In this document: positions 12,013 through 24,025 of the stretch, piece by piece
Numbering within the stretch: position 1 is the first letter of the stretch
How the letters are laid out: each line of letters starts with the position of its first letter
NCBI RefSeq assembly: GCF_964656455.1
Contig: NC_135714.1
Span: 125,482,131 to 125,546,130 of the forward strand
From: Halichoerus grypus
Taxonomy: Eukaryota > Chordata > Mammalia > Carnivora > Phocidae
Reading direction: 5' to 3'
Length of the DNA: 64,000 nucleotides
Translations under genes and position numbers: made by a program
Notes under the pieces: model-generated
What the model was told of the DNA's origin: nothing
Databases searched by the model: none
Seen by the model: only the letters and a program-made list of their open reading frames with translations

Positions 12013-12045
<33 letters not shown>
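11887..12045 (+). repeat. Compound trinucleotide microsatellite
   Basis: A run of (TTA)n passes into (CTA)n with CTAGTA interruptions, then through degenerate triplets into a nearly pure (CAT)n run from about 11998 to 12045 with one AAC interruption. Three triplet units in series suggest stepwise mutation of one original tract. Confidence 0.95.
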
Positions 12046-12689
12046 GCCAGATCATACAGCAGTTAATTGCAGAAGCAGGCTTAAAATCTGGTCCTCTAAC
12101 TTATCATGATGACACATTTTCCTCGTTATAGAAACATTAAAACCCAACCTGAGAAAGCACTTAATAAAGACCCTTGGCATCCAAAATGTTATGTGTAACG
12201 TGGCCACAAAGGTGCAGGTAAGAATGCACAAAAATTTAAATGGCAGACAGCACAAAGAAGCAAATTTAATGCCATGGAACCTTGCGCACTAATGATGTTT
12301 CTTTGGAATATTTTCCAAGTAAAATATAAAACAAGTACATTTGTTGGGTTTGGGTTTATTTTTTATTTGTTTTGGCTTCTGTATGTGTACCATGAACACA
12401 TGGATGACAGTCAATCGTTCTGGATTTTGCAGTACAGAGTTGAGACTGTAATAACAGAGGGTCGACAAGCTAACCCAACGGAGGTCTAATTTTCCAGAGC
12501 TATATGTCTGTCAAAGTCAACAAAATAATAGACCTAATGCAATTTTAGCTCTGTGATTACTGACACAGCTTTGCAAGAAGCCTCTCTCTTCTCCATTTGG
12601 CGTAATAAAATGTTAACATATGCTCACATGTACAAATATTTCTAAATAGGAGTAAATGGAAGAATAGCTTGCAACATTCTCTTTTTCAT
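12046..12689. other. No recognised feature
   Basis: Unique-looking AT-rich sequence. Open frames at 12052-12255 (-) and 12274-12489 (+) show no motif and are treated as chance. Confidence 0.45.
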
Positions 12690-13360
12690 GAACAAATGAC
12701 TCTACATGGTCATTTTTATTACACAAGATACAGTATTAGTGAGAAAAATTAGAAAAATAAAATAAGAAAATTTAAATCATCCATAATCCCACAACCTAAG
12801 ATAACTATTGTTGATACTTTGTTGTTTATATTTCTCACTTTTTCTAAGCAAATAAAAACTCATTCATAGGTAAACATACACAAAATTTTTAATGTGCTAA
12901 ATTATAATCCTTTTCCTGTAGCAAAAGGTAGTAAATATTGCCCCATATATTTTACATATAATAATTATATTCTATATCATGGTTTTAAATAATTGCCTGA
13001 AATTCCATTATGTCAATGCACCATAAGGTACTAGTCATTCCACTGTTCATAGATAATTGAGTGGTTTACATTTCCTTGCTGTTATCAACAATTCATTTTT
13101 ATAAACATCCTTGTTTATACACCTTGGCACAGTTGTCAAAGTATTTCCTTAGACATAAGAATTCCTAGAAATGAGATTATGAAATCAGACACTGCATATT
13201 TTAAGGCTTCTTAATATGTCCCTGCTGGTAAGCACTATACATGGGTTTGTAATACACAACCAGGAATATTGCCATATCTGCAGAATGAGTGCACTGGTTT
13301 GCACTCCCAGCAGCAGGTATAAGCCATTCTGTCCCATTGCCCTTTACAGCTGAGTGAGCC
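12690..13360 (-). repeat. Old L1 (L1M) 3' end, antisense
   Basis: Antisense L1M 3' words in order: 'catccataatcccacaacct', 'aactattgttgatac', 'aattccattatgtcaatgc', 'tcattccactgttcat', 'ataaacatccttgtttatac' and 'aagaattcctagaaatgaga'. The same region in sense orientation lies at 57335. Confidence 0.8.
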
Positions 13361-13795
13361 AGGGGCTCACCTGGGTGTCATGGTCTCCAACAGAAAACAT
13401 CTACAGGACCCTCTCATCAGTTCTGCCCTTATAACCCACCCCCCAGCTGCCGCGAGGACTTCCTGCCCCACTGGCTGGTCAGTAGCTGCTGACAATGTCC
13501 ATGTGTACTATGATGTCACAAGCGGGCAAAGAAAACATCGTTCAAAAATAACAAGGCAATTGAGAATTGCTAGACACTGTTAGAGAGTAAAGTTTTGATT
13601 TTTAGACGCATATCTGTTTTGTCTTAACAACTGGGACAAAAAAAGGATGGGTCACATTTGGCGAATAAGAATATTTTTTCCTCTGAGAAAACTTGAAGAA
13701 AAAAAAAAGAGAGAAAAGAAAGAATCATTACAGATTTGTAAAATCTGCTACAAATTTCCTGCCGGTTAGAGTAGGATACTAAAATGACCAAGGGT

Positions 13796-13906
13796 GGGGC
13801 GCCTGGTTGGCTCAGTTGGTAGAGCATGCGACTCTTGTTCTTGGGGTTGTGAGCTTGAGCCGCACGTTGGGTGTGGAGATTACTTTAAAAAAGTCTTTTA
13901 AAAAAA
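13796..13906 (+). mobile_element. Short variant carnivore SINE
   Basis: Starts 'ggggcgcctggttggctcag' but continues 'tagagcatgcgactcttg' and 'gttgggtgtggagattac', with no CT-rich body and a short A-rich tail. It is about 110 bp, a known shorter tRNA-related type of carnivore SINE. Imprecise flanking repeats 'aaaatgaccaa' and 'aaaatggcaaa' may be its target-site duplication. Confidence 0.85.
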
Positions 13907-14349
13907 TGGCAAATGGCAAAATTTAAAACAAACAAATTTCTCCCATTCCTGGATAATAATATTTTCAATCATTTCCTAACTGGAAGATTTAAAAACTAAA
14001 ACCTGTGGTCTCAGTGGATGTAAGCAAGGGCAAAGCAACAGAACAAGATAGAATGTCTCTGCCTCAGGTTGCTGGCTTTGCACCAAAGGAAGCTATTACC
14101 TGCATCTTACTGGGCCGCACTAGCCTCTCCTGGGGCCCACAGAGCAGAAGGAGAAGACCCAGCGAAGTCAGAGCTGGGGAGACGCCTGACATGTGCACTC
14201 CATGGGCAAGCATGCAGGTTGAGAGAAGCAGGAGTACCAAAGTTACCTGGGGCAAGCTGGTAGATAAAAGTACTGTCTTCTACATCATAGGCCATAAAAG
14301 AGGAGTTTCTCCATTATTTTACAAATAATTGCCTGGTTACTTACTACAG

Positions 14350-14525
14350 GCCTTCCCAACTGTCACTCATTTAATCCTGTGACAAATTATCCCTGTATTC
14401 CAACTGGGAAACTGAGGCATACAGAGAGTAAATATTTTGCCCAAGATAATTACAGATCATAAGTGGAAAAACTAGAATTTAAACCCAGGGAGCCTGGCTC
14501 TAAAACTCCACATTCTTGACCACAT
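14350..14525 (+). repeat. MIR SINE
   Basis: Contains the MIR core in sense: 'gggaaactgaggcatacaga', 'ttgcccaagataattacag', 'taagtggaaaaactagaatt' and 'aacccagggagcctggctc'. The open frames at 14005-14328 just before it show no domain and overlap frames on both strands. Confidence 0.85.
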
Positions 14526-14574
14526 CAGATGCCATCTATTAGGGTCAGTGATAGAGACAAGGGTAGGACTGAAG

Positions 14575-14665
14575 GTCTGAAGACTGAGGTTCAAGTTCCA
14601 GGGCCACCTCCTATTAGCAGTCTAAGAGACCAAAGGGCATTTAATTTCTCCAAGGCTCAGGTTGC
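14575..14665 (+). repeat. Possible second MIR fragment
   Basis: Words 'ggttcaagttccagggccac' and 'taatttctccaaggctcagg' are in MIR order, but heavily diverged. Confidence 0.35.
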
Positions 14666-15540
14666 TAAAGCAGGTGAAATGCACACATCAGCTCAGTCCT
14701 TACCCTCCCCTCCGACCTGTGACCCATACCCACCCACATGTAGAGCTTGGCGTACCTTTGAGTTCCCCATCTCACCCTGCTTCTCCTGAATTTGAATCTG
14801 CATTTTTACTCATGATCCAAGAGATTCTTGTTCATACTAAGGTGTGATAATTATTCCCCTAGAGAAGCCTTTGATATAAAAACATCAGAACAAAAAATCT
14901 TTGTTTTTCTGAACATTTTGTACAGGACACAGAGGATGGAAGGAAAAGACATCACATGGTGCAGAGAAAAGCACTTAGAAGTTTCCCATAACTATCCCCA
15001 TTGGTCCCTTAGCTCCACAGGGCAAGTGGGGGAAGGCACTTTCTGTGCTATTTCCTTTTCCCTGTTCCCAGAGTTGATAACTGTCTTCTCTTCTGAATTT
15101 CCACCTGGGCATCTTTAAGGTAAGATCTTTAAGACCTCACCTCTTTCTCATAAGATGTAAAATAACTTATTTATTGATAAATTATTTAACCACTATGATG
15201 CTCCAATGAGATGATCTTTGATGTGAAAATACCTCATAAAAATGAAGAGGTGCATTAGCAGAAGGCGTAGCGGATATCGCCCAGAAAGACAATACGAGCT
15301 GAATGACTGAAACCTTGGCGGAGCTCAACTTAACAAGTGGCAGGCGCATGCCCAGTGATTAGAGGGGGCATTTCTACACCCTGGTGACTGATTGTAGGAG
15401 GTTAACACTCTCCCACAAACCACGCCATGGCACTTACAGCAGAGACCCTACAGAGCTAGTTAAACAAAGTTCCAAATCTGACTTCAAGCAACTCTCCCAA
15501 AAATGCAAACAGCCCTCTCCCTCCCTGTTAGTTATTTAAT
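14666..15540. other. Unassigned; small CpG-containing patch
   Basis: Mostly unique-looking. At 15260-15360 several CpG ('aaggcgtagcggatatcgcc', 'ggcggagctc', 'ggcaggcgcatgcc') stand out in an otherwise CpG-poor window. No ORF or repeat family recognised. Confidence 0.4.
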
Positions 15541-15554
15541 CCTAACTGGTCTTT

Positions 15555-15756
15555 TTTTTTTTTTTTTTATGTTAATCACCATACCTTACATCATTAGTTT
15601 TTGATGTAATGTTCCATGATTCATTGTTTGCGTATAACACCCAGTGCTCCATGCAGAATGTGCCCTCTTTAATACCCATCACCAGGCTAACCCATCCCCC
15701 ACCCTGCTCCCCTCTAGAACCCTCAGTTTGTTTCTCGGAGTCCACAGTCTCTCATG
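15555..15756 (-). mobile_element. 5'-truncated carnivore L1 3' end
   Basis: Poly(T) at 15551-15568 is followed by antisense L1 3' UTR words 'aatcaccataccttacatca', 'aacacccagtgctccatgc' and 'ccctcagtttgtttctcgg'. Only about 200 bp of the 3' end is present. Direct repeats 'ctaactggtcttt' (15542-15554) and 'ctaaccagtcttt' (15757-15769) differ at two positions and look like the target-site duplication. Confidence 0.92.
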
Positions 15757-15769
15757 CTAACCAGTCTTT

Positions 15770-16829
15770 CTTTTACCATCTTACCCTCTTACTTTACAAA
15801 AGTCTCAAATGTATATTCTGTACCCACTGTCTCCATTTTTCCTCAGCACCTAGGTCCTCCTGCCCACCTTGAAATCTGGACTCCCTCTCCCACGCAATGG
15901 CTGCTTCCGTATCCACCGAGACCTTCCTGACGGGAAACACCACGGCCATGTCACCTGCCTCATTCTCCTGGCCTCCCGACTGCATTTGGCATTTGCAAGG
16001 TTACCCGGGGACGAGTTTCAAGTAAAAGGACTCCTACTCAAAGGCGGATAGTATGAATCAATTTGTCCAAGGATCTTTCTAAGTTATAAAAGGAAATATT
16101 TTAACTACCTGCTTTGTCAAGTCACATGGCATCTTATGAAGGCACCGCCAGTCCTTGGAAAATTCTTCCAAATCGTACAGTTCATACATGAAATAAACTT
16201 GCTAGAGCTCTTCCCACATTTTACAGCAATCCTAACAATTTACATGGCACAAGTTGTAAAGCTGAAAGAAATTTTTCTACATCATTAATAATAAAGAATA
16301 GATTTCAATCAACCATGTTAGGGAAAAAACTGAATTACCTCTTCATTCTCTCTATGGGAAATATTACAAAATTACTGTCTTATGCAGAGTTGATTAAAAA
16401 AAGGTATATAGTCCAAAAACGTAGGGGAAAACAGTAATATGGAATGTGTAGGGCAGTGCATTAATAAAACCATTACGCTCTTTTTCTGGATTTTTATGAT
16501 GTGTATGGTATTTCTCAGATTTTATTAATTTGTAACTTCTTATGATTTCTTGTTTCAAATAAATACTTTTCATGTACTTTTGTATTTCTAATTTTTTAAG
16601 AGGATTTTAAAGGCGGGGGGGTTCTGAAAACTGTCTAAGCTTCAGGTCCACCCAAACCCTGCATCCTATTAATTATACACTAGCTCTTCCATCATAGGAA
16701 TACAGACTAATAACTCAAGTGCTTTTCTGGATAATAAAAATGAGGGATCATTATTAACTTCTTGTTAAATGACAGTAATTCCTCTCACCTCTCCCATCTT
16801 CCTGGGCCCCCTACTGTTTCCCTGTCTCT
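15770..16829. other. No recognised feature
   Basis: Unique-looking sequence, AT-rich at 16060-16600. A G-run at 16613-16620. No gene found. Confidence 0.45.
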
Positions 16830-17110
16830 GAGTATATGTACAACTGTGCTCCATGCTGAGAGTGTAAGATAAATAGATAATATCTCTGCCTCAAGTAGAT
16901 TCGCGCCTAATGAGGGGAAGAAGACATGAACGCTAATAATTATGCAATAACTTGATAAGTGCTCTAAAGGAGTTAAGAGCAAAGCGCCCTCAGAGCACAG
17001 AGAATGATCCCACCTAGGGAATTCAGAAGAAGTGTCACAAGAAAGGTAATAGCTGAACTGAGCATGAAAGAAGGAGAGGGAGTGTGGCTGGCCGAGCAGA
17101 GAGACAGCAT
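16830..17110 (-). repeat. L2 LINE fragment, antisense
   Basis: Words 'gataagtgctctaaagga', 'gagctgaactgagcatg'-like text ('tagctgaactgagcatgaaa') and 'gaaggagagggagtgtggc' follow the familiar antisense L2 order in which 'aagtgctatgaagga' is followed by 'tttgagctgagacctgaa'. Diverged. The 122-codon minus-strand open frame at 16785-17153 covers this repeat and is not treated as a gene. Confidence 0.55.
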
Positions 17111-17369
17111 CCTCGCGGGGAAAACCGCAGGTTAATTTATGTAAGCAGAGCATGAAAGCATTTTAAAAAACATAGTCAGATGTGCTGTGCCGGCAAACAA
17201 AGAACAAAGAAACAAACAAAAACAAGCCACTACCAAAAAGAGAAGAATCACGAGCTTCACAGAAGAACTAATAAATGGTGAGTTTATACGCAGCATCCTC
17301 TAAGATACCAAACACTTATAAAGCTCGAAAATTTGCAGGTGGAAGGAAGCTCTGGTATCAAAGAGGCCT

Positions 17370-17540
17370 GGGCACTGAATCTAACACGTATTAGCTCCAT
17401 CACCTGGGACAGCTGTGTCATTTCTCCAAGACTCAGTTTCCTCATCTGTGAAATGATTCAGAGAAGGATTTGTATCAAAAATGTGTCATGAGGATTAGAC
17501 CAGTTATGTGTGGTATAAAGTAATGCTGAGCAAATGTGAT
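17370..17540 (+). repeat. MIR SINE
   Basis: Sense MIR words: 'aagactcagtttcctcatct', 'gtgaaatgattcagagaagg' and 'catgaggattagacc'. Confidence 0.8.
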
Positions 17541-17998
17541 CTGTTTTCATTAAGTGAGGCTAACACACCCAGGTTTTCCTACCATTAAAGATAGATGTGA
17601 ATTGCACATCTCCCTGTTACACCGATAACTCACCCAGGGAAAGTCAGCACCTGTCAGCTAAAACAATCAAGCTGGAAGCAGGGAAGTTCTTGCAAAGAGC
17701 CAGAGCATTCCAAAGAATTCCAGAAATGCTCCTGCATTCTCTATCACATTCCTTTAAGCACAGACTCATATAAACAACAGCCAAGGAACTCCACATCAGA
17801 AATGTAAACGCGGGCCAAAGCTCAAAAAACAAATCCCCATGAAAAATAACCCTCCTGTGAGGAAATCAGCACTCCATTCTACATGCTGGAAGATGGGCTC
17901 GGGATATATTCCTGCAGAAGTCAAGGTCACGTCACTATCAGACTTAGTAGGAGTGTCTGCAGGTGGCGGTACTTCGCCCTCCTTGAAGAGAGCCCTTT

Positions 17999-18225
17999 GG
18001 GCGCCTGGGTGGCTCAGTTGGTTAAGCGACTGCCTTCGGCTCAGGTCATGATCCTGGAGTCCCTGGATCGAGTCCCGCATCGGGCTCCTTGCTCAGCAGG
18101 GAGCCTGCTTCTCCCTCTGACCCTCCCCTCTCTCATGTGCTCTCTCTCATTCTCTCTCAAATAAATAAATAAAATCTTTAAAAAAATAAAAAAAATAAAA
18201 AAATAAAATAAAAAATAAAAAAAAA
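17999..18225 (+). mobile_element. Young-looking carnivore SINE with long compound A-rich tail
   Basis: Plus-oriented SINE beginning 'gggcgcctgggtggctcag'. The body carries 'catgatcctggagtcc' and 'tctgaccctcccctc', shared with the copy at 4930. The tail runs through about 60 bases of (A)nT units. Perfect 13-bp direct repeats 'aagagagcccttt' lie at 17986-17998 and 18226-18238. A long uninterrupted tail and perfect duplication suggest a recent insertion. Open frames crossing it are SINE-derived. Confidence 0.97.
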
Positions 18226-18239
18226 AAGAGAGCCCTTTT

Positions 18240-20139
18240 TCAGACAACTGCATCCGTACCAATACCTTGATCCTTTCAGCTTTAACAGAACTGACTGCTT
18301 GTTTACTAGTAAATGTGTACATTTTTAAGGAGGGACATCAACCTTCTGGGATTAATCAAAGAAAATTATAGAGCAGTGAACTGTGTTAAATTTTAGGCCA
18401 GTATGCCATTAAACCTGTCCCTTTAGAGCAAAGAGGTAACTAGTCAGTCCTAAAGGTACCGAGAAGAAGTTGATCCATTCCTCTTCTCTCAGTAAGCCAA
18501 CCTCTTGGTTTTTTTAACTAGGGAATCTGAAACTGTGGATATTTGCAAGCTGATCCTCTCAATAAATGTGGCTACGATAACAACAATTTGTCAATATTGG
18601 TTATTTTGTTTTGCTTTGCTTTGTTTGTAGTACCATGGTACCATAATAGGTTCACAATCCAGAACCACAGCAATTTCTTAGGCATGTAACAATTTCCCCT
18701 GAGCGCAAAAACACAAGAATTTATGTTATGGAAAGTGTTATCAGTCAGACCTAAGCAGTGCTGGCCTTCATATGAGATCATATAAACATGGGACATCTCT
18801 ACGCTTATTCAGTTCTTGGCTTTTTTCTAGCCACTATTTCCACCAACCGTGTTGTGCTGGAATATCATACCAACCCTGGCCAATCATTTCTTAGAAGACA
18901 ATCAGTGGGTCATGAAAGGAGAAGGGACAACTCACCTTTTGAAGGAGGATCTACATGAAATGAGGCCGTATCCTTTCACTGGAATGAGGCACTTTTACAG
19001 ATCCCATTACGTGAGACTGTAACAAACAACAGTCAGGATATGACAGGGTAGGCATGGTGCAGCTCTGTGGACGTACTTACAGTTACAAGTTCTGAAGACA
19101 ACAGGCGCTGATGGGCTTATGGCTTCTTCCTACCAAACTGAATGATCTTTCCTGGCCATCTGGGAGCAAGCAATCATAGAATAGCTTTGGGAAAACACTA
19201 CGCAAGTGGTCATTTTTTGGCCCATCAGAGGATCATTATATGATGACATTAGATTAAACCTTTACTTAAGGTGGTATGAGTTCCAGAGGGGGGAAAAAAA
19301 CTACATTTAAGAGAGTTACCTTTACCAGGGGACTCAGAGAAAATGTAGCAGATAATAGTTGTCATCAGGCTCCATCCAGCCAGATACCCTTATCCTCATG
19401 TTCCCTCCTCATTAAATGTTATGAAAGAAGCCCCCGCAAAAAAGAAGCCCCAAATAAATGTTTTATTGAGAGAAGTATGAAGAGTTTCTATTATTTCTCA
19501 AGGCTACACTTCACCAGGCATGCTTGAATGAAGTATGGGATTCGCCTTCATTTGCAGATAAGCTGGGCACCTGGCAGCCTGCCCTCATCCTCTCAGCCCA
19601 TCCTGGTGTCTCTGTCAGATTTGGGATACAGCACCAAAGTCTTTAGAATTTCCTATTTATCATATGAGTACTTAAGGCAGTGTTTCCCAACTTTTTCCAA
19701 GTCATGGTACTTAGAGAAAATGATGGTATTTATTATATATTGCAATAAAGAGATAAGGCAGTGTGTGTCCATGACTAACTAACTGGGGGAGGAGACAGAA
19801 GTGGGACGAGGAGTTCAGGCCCCCTGGGCCACACCCCACACACCTGGATGGCAGGGACCAGGATCTGCACACACCAAGAACCCAGCACAGCATCTGCCAG
19901 GGAGATGCCGCCTTAAAGTGGATGTTTTCAAGTGCTCCCCTGGGAACAAAAGAGATTCTAAAGTCCTCATGGTAGGGGACTAGGAGTCAATATTATTTAT
20001 CAAAAGATAATATTCTTATATTGCTGATTACATTTTATCCATTATTTAAATAATTTTGACTACAATGAAAATAATTTATAAACAAACCATTTACTTATAG
20101 ACTTCTTTTCATCTCTTAACTCTCTGAGCACTTGGCATA
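18240..20139. other. No recognised feature; one weak hAT-like patch
   Basis: Unique-looking. 'cagtgtttcccaacttttt' at 19679 resembles the terminal word of hAT-Charlie elements, but no full element can be traced. Open frames at 19276-19527 and 19528-19782 carry no recognisable domain. Confidence 0.4.
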
Positions 20140-20144
20140 CATGT

Positions 20145-20345
20145 GGTGGGAAGTACACAGACTTTAGAAATAGACCTCCTTGAAAATACTGATTGTGCAC
20201 ATATCTGGCCTCAGACAGATCCCACACCCTTTCTGAGCCTCAGTTCTCCCACATTAAATGGGAACACTAATACCTACTTCAAGAAATAGTTATGATTTTT
20301 TTCAGTTTAAAATGTGAGTAGCACAGAAAAATAAATGCTCATCAA
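20145..20345 (+). repeat. MIR SINE
   Basis: Sense MIR words: 'tctgagcctcagttctccca', 'cattaaatgggaacactaat', 'acctacttcaagaaatag' and 'aaatgctcatcaaatattag'. Confidence 0.8.
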
Positions 20346-20396
20346 ATATTAGCTCACTTCTTCCTAGAAGGAGAATTAGTATGGCAGTTAAATTCC

Positions 20397-20550
20397 TTCT
20401 GTCTGTTCTCCGTACTCCTTCTCCTACTCTCTGCTGTCCTCCATCATCCTCCCTCTGCCACCTGCCTCTCAGCCTCCTCCCCTTGTTTTCTATTTCTACA
20501 TTGTCTGCTGCCTCCTCCTTATCATGCTTGTACTTTCTTCTCTCTCCAAA
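20397..20550 (+). repeat. Pyrimidine-rich tract
   Basis: About 150 bases of mostly C and T, with clusters like 'tcctccctctgccacctgcc'. It yields artefactual open frames on both strands. Confidence 0.7.
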
Positions 20551-20579
20551 CTGGGGCAAGGAGGGAGAAAAGAGGACAT

Positions 20580-22714
20580 GGAGATGAACGAACGGGCCCT
20601 TTAAACTCTATTCAATTCCCAACTCTTAAAGGCACTGACCAAAGCATTTCGAGTAATTACAAAAAAAAAAAATTTTTTTTATCCAAAAAACTACTGTATT
20701 CAAGTGCTGTGCTGTTTGATCTCTCAGTCTCCATGAATAGCTAACCTTTGGATCGGTGGCTGTCAACCTTCACACCACTATGCTATGCCAGAAAAAAACC
20801 AACATGGACCAATTAGTAGGAAGAGTTCATGGAAGTAGTGAGTCTTATTAAGAAAAAGGGGCCCACATGGTAAGTGCTCAAGTAATATTTGCTCATTGCA
20901 TCAATGTGTTAAATATCCACCAATACAAATACCTAAGGAAGCAAAATTGAGAAATGCTATGGATTCACAAATTGGATACAAACCTACTGCTCCAGATCTA
21001 AAAAACAAATCAAGGTGAACCTAAAGTAAACTTAAAAGAAGATATTAGATATTTACAATCCTTTCTTTTGGATTTTTTGCTTCATTATTGTCTGTGATAG
21101 AGGGAAAAGACAGAATATATTTAAAGTGGGCAAATATTCTCTGAGTTCTCCAAGTCTCATCACCAAAACATAGTAAAAAGAAGTTGACTACAACAGTGTG
21201 GTGGAGACAGCAAGAATTGGCATACCAATAAAACCTCCAAGACAATGATTTCTACAAAGAGCTTGCAGGCTGGGATACATCTACGGCCACTTTCTGAAAT
21301 GCTTACTCTGGTGGCTCACATACTATGACCTTAGTTGAAAAGAGCAGGCAGCAAACCATCTTAGGAAGCTTATAAACAAAAATGTCACAACAGTTTGGAA
21401 AGACAATAACACTAGTAATCTGAAACTGCCACTAATATAAAGCAAGTGTAGAAGGAGGAGAACATAGGAGTCATTTTTAAGTCATCTCCATAAGAGATCT
21501 GTCCAATGGCACTACTCATAGCTCTTGAAATAATTACTGGGTTTTTTTGTGATGCAATCACTCACAGGATTCTAGACATGGTGAGCCATGTGGCAAAAGG
21601 GGTTTCTGAAGGGGAAAGGTCCTTAACTACATTGATGAACTTTTAGTAGATTTGCCTCTGAAAGGTGAGGTGCTCTGTAAAGATACAGTAGTAATAACCC
21701 ACAAGTCAAGGACCATAATACTGTCAGTTATTCTCTTGCTGAGAGAGATGAGATCAGGTGGATTTATTGTCATTTTAGAAGTAAAAATTAATCATATGTG
21801 TGTACTTAATAAAATTATATTAATAGCTCTATATTAATGCCTGTATTAATGACTCTCCAATATCTCTGTATTAGACATTTCTGACTTGTTTATATTTTTA
21901 TGGTAATAAGGTTTCATATAGTTCTGCAGACTATTGTTTTAATAAGACTAAGGTTTGGATGGGGGCAGATGGCTTAGTTGTACAATGACAGAGGATACCA
22001 TTCACACAGAGGTCAGTGTGAAAACTGCCCCCTAGATAACAAGAAAAGAGGAAGAAAGGAGGGAGGAGAAAGAAACATTGTAGCAATTATTGAAGAAATA
22101 TCCTTCTAGGCAAATTTTCACTTATAAAATGTGTCCTCATTGGAGGGGTGTTAGGAAAAAGGAAATATGTTTAAAATGAAAATTATTGATCCATCAATTG
22201 GAAAAAGCAAAAATCCACAATGAGAGAGAGAGAGAATGGGAAATAGAAATACAAGACAGACATTAGAGAAGCCTAGTTATCACTCCAGGTTCCTCAATCT
22301 ATTAGAATAATTAAATCTCCTACTATCCCCATGCTCTTAACCAAAGAGCCAACAGAAGACAAAGCCGTAACTAAATAACACTCACCAGAATTATCAGCAA
22401 AATTCTGATATCAGGACATGAAGGGAAAAGAAATAGGAGAGAGGATTGGTTAGAGGAGAAGGAGGGGAAAGGAATAAAAATAAATTGACTAGTTTTACAT
22501 TGTGAAAAGTAGAAACTGTAAGATACTCGGAAGAAGGATGGAGGAAGACAAAAGCAGACAACTTTTCTGAGGGAAGTAGAGAAAGGGAGCCCATTCTGCA
22601 CACGACACGTCACATCAGCCCCCTCTGTGGCAAAGCAAAGCATGTGCTTGTCCTGCCTGATTGTTTGCTACCATCACTAGTCATCATTTCCATCAGCAGA
22701 GGCCCCAGGATATT
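20580..22714. other. No recognised feature
   Basis: AT-rich unique-looking sequence with purine-rich patches at 22040-22075 and 22395-22475 and a short GA run at 22223-22234. No gene found. Confidence 0.45.
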
Positions 22715-22880
22715 CACTCACTATGTGCTACCAAACTGTACAAAATACTATAAATAGATGATTTTATTTCATCCTTGCAGCACCCATATGAATAACATCC
22801 TGTTGTTATTCCCATTCTTAGAGATGAAGAAATCGAGTCTCGGAAAGTTGGAGACATTATTTACAACTTTTCGTGGACTG
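22715..22880 (+). repeat. MIR SINE
   Basis: Sense MIR words: 'tcactatgtgctaccaaact', 'ttattcccattcttagagat' and 'gaagaaatcgagtctcgg'. Confidence 0.7.
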
Positions 22881-23601
22881 TTTAGACTTGATAAGATTCT
22901 GTACCCACACACTCAGACTCTCAGTGATTAAAATTAACCTCCATCCTGCCTGATCCAAGTTGATGGAATTCTGCATTCCCCAGCTGCATAGCGATTTTAG
23001 CATAAAAGCTTTGACAAAGGATATTTTTTATCTGTTTCATTGACCGTCATTTTATAATTATTCTCTTGCAGCACCACCCCATATCAATGACACAATTTAC
23101 CTTCCAACTGTAAAGTTTTTTATTTTTAATAAAACTTCATTAATATCCCCATAACAAAATTTCTAGGTGAATATTAGGACAATACTGCAGTTGACTTTGG
23201 TGGGCCATTGTTTTAATATATCCATCTAATGTTGTAGCCAGATTATTTACTCTTGACTGACTCATAGAAATTCCTCATTTTTGTAGAAATCTACTAGAAA
23301 AGTAGATGTGTGGTTAGGATAAAAAAAAAATAGAATTTGTTAGTAATCACACTGACAGACACATCCATGCACACTGATTATTTCTTGCTAAAACAGACCC
23401 TTAAACTTTGAACAAGTTTATATACACATTTAAATATTTTCTGTTTTGTTTAGAAGGTGCCTTGCCCAAACAGATGATGTTTGAGACTCTGATCCCTCTG
23501 AACACAAGTTTTCTCTGGTGATCTAATGTGCTTGCTCAAATCATAAAGTTGAATTATAGAGCTCCAAAGTCTATGTCAGAATGTCAGAAGGTTCTTGTTT
23601 A

Positions 23602-23625
23602 AAACAACAACAACAACAACAAAAA
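23602..23625 (+). repeat. (CAA)n microsatellite
   Basis: Five to six clean CAA units ending in an A-run. Confidence 0.9.
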
Positions 23626-23954
23626 GGCTATTCAGTTTAAAACAACAATATATTCAGATTCATATTATGGCGAGATTGGGTAAATATATGTCAATTCTAT
23701 TTTCTTTGTCTCTGAAAAAAAAAAAGAATAAAACTCCCAGTGTTCCCTATAGTTCCCAGTGTTCCCAAGTGACTTAGCTGGAGCCAAAGACCTGGAGAGG
23801 GATGCAATATACCACTTTCATGCCTGCTTCATAAAATGCAATGTGTGACTATCCATGAAGGCAACCATGGAGACCATGCCTTGAATATGGCTGCATCTCA
23901 AGATGAAGGAGAGAAACCTCAAATGCTCTAGACAGGGATATGGGAAAAAACCAA

Positions 23955-24025
23955 GCCTTTACTTACTAAGCCACTGAGATTGCAGAACTTGTTTACTATG
24001 ACTGTTCCATAACTTAGCCCTATCT
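23955..24025 (+). repeat. Possible LTR-like repeat end
   Basis: 'taagccactgagattgcaga' followed by 'ccataacttagccctatctg' matches the ending of the same old repeat suspected at 7430-7770. Confidence 0.4.

Noticed and set aside
14005..14328. Overlapping frames on both strands suggesting a gene
   Set aside because: Four different phases are open in the same 250 bases, which reflects composition. No motif, and no splice or start context.
16785..17153. A 122-codon minus-strand frame
   Set aside because: It coincides with an antisense L2 fragment and has no known domain.
17796..18322. Several frames around 18 kb with recurring text such as LVKRLPSAQVMILES
   Set aside because: This text is the translation of the SINE body and recurs in every SINE copy.
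20302..20587. Charged minus-strand frame and hydrophobic plus-strand frame
   Set aside because: Both are readings of a pyrimidine-rich tract.
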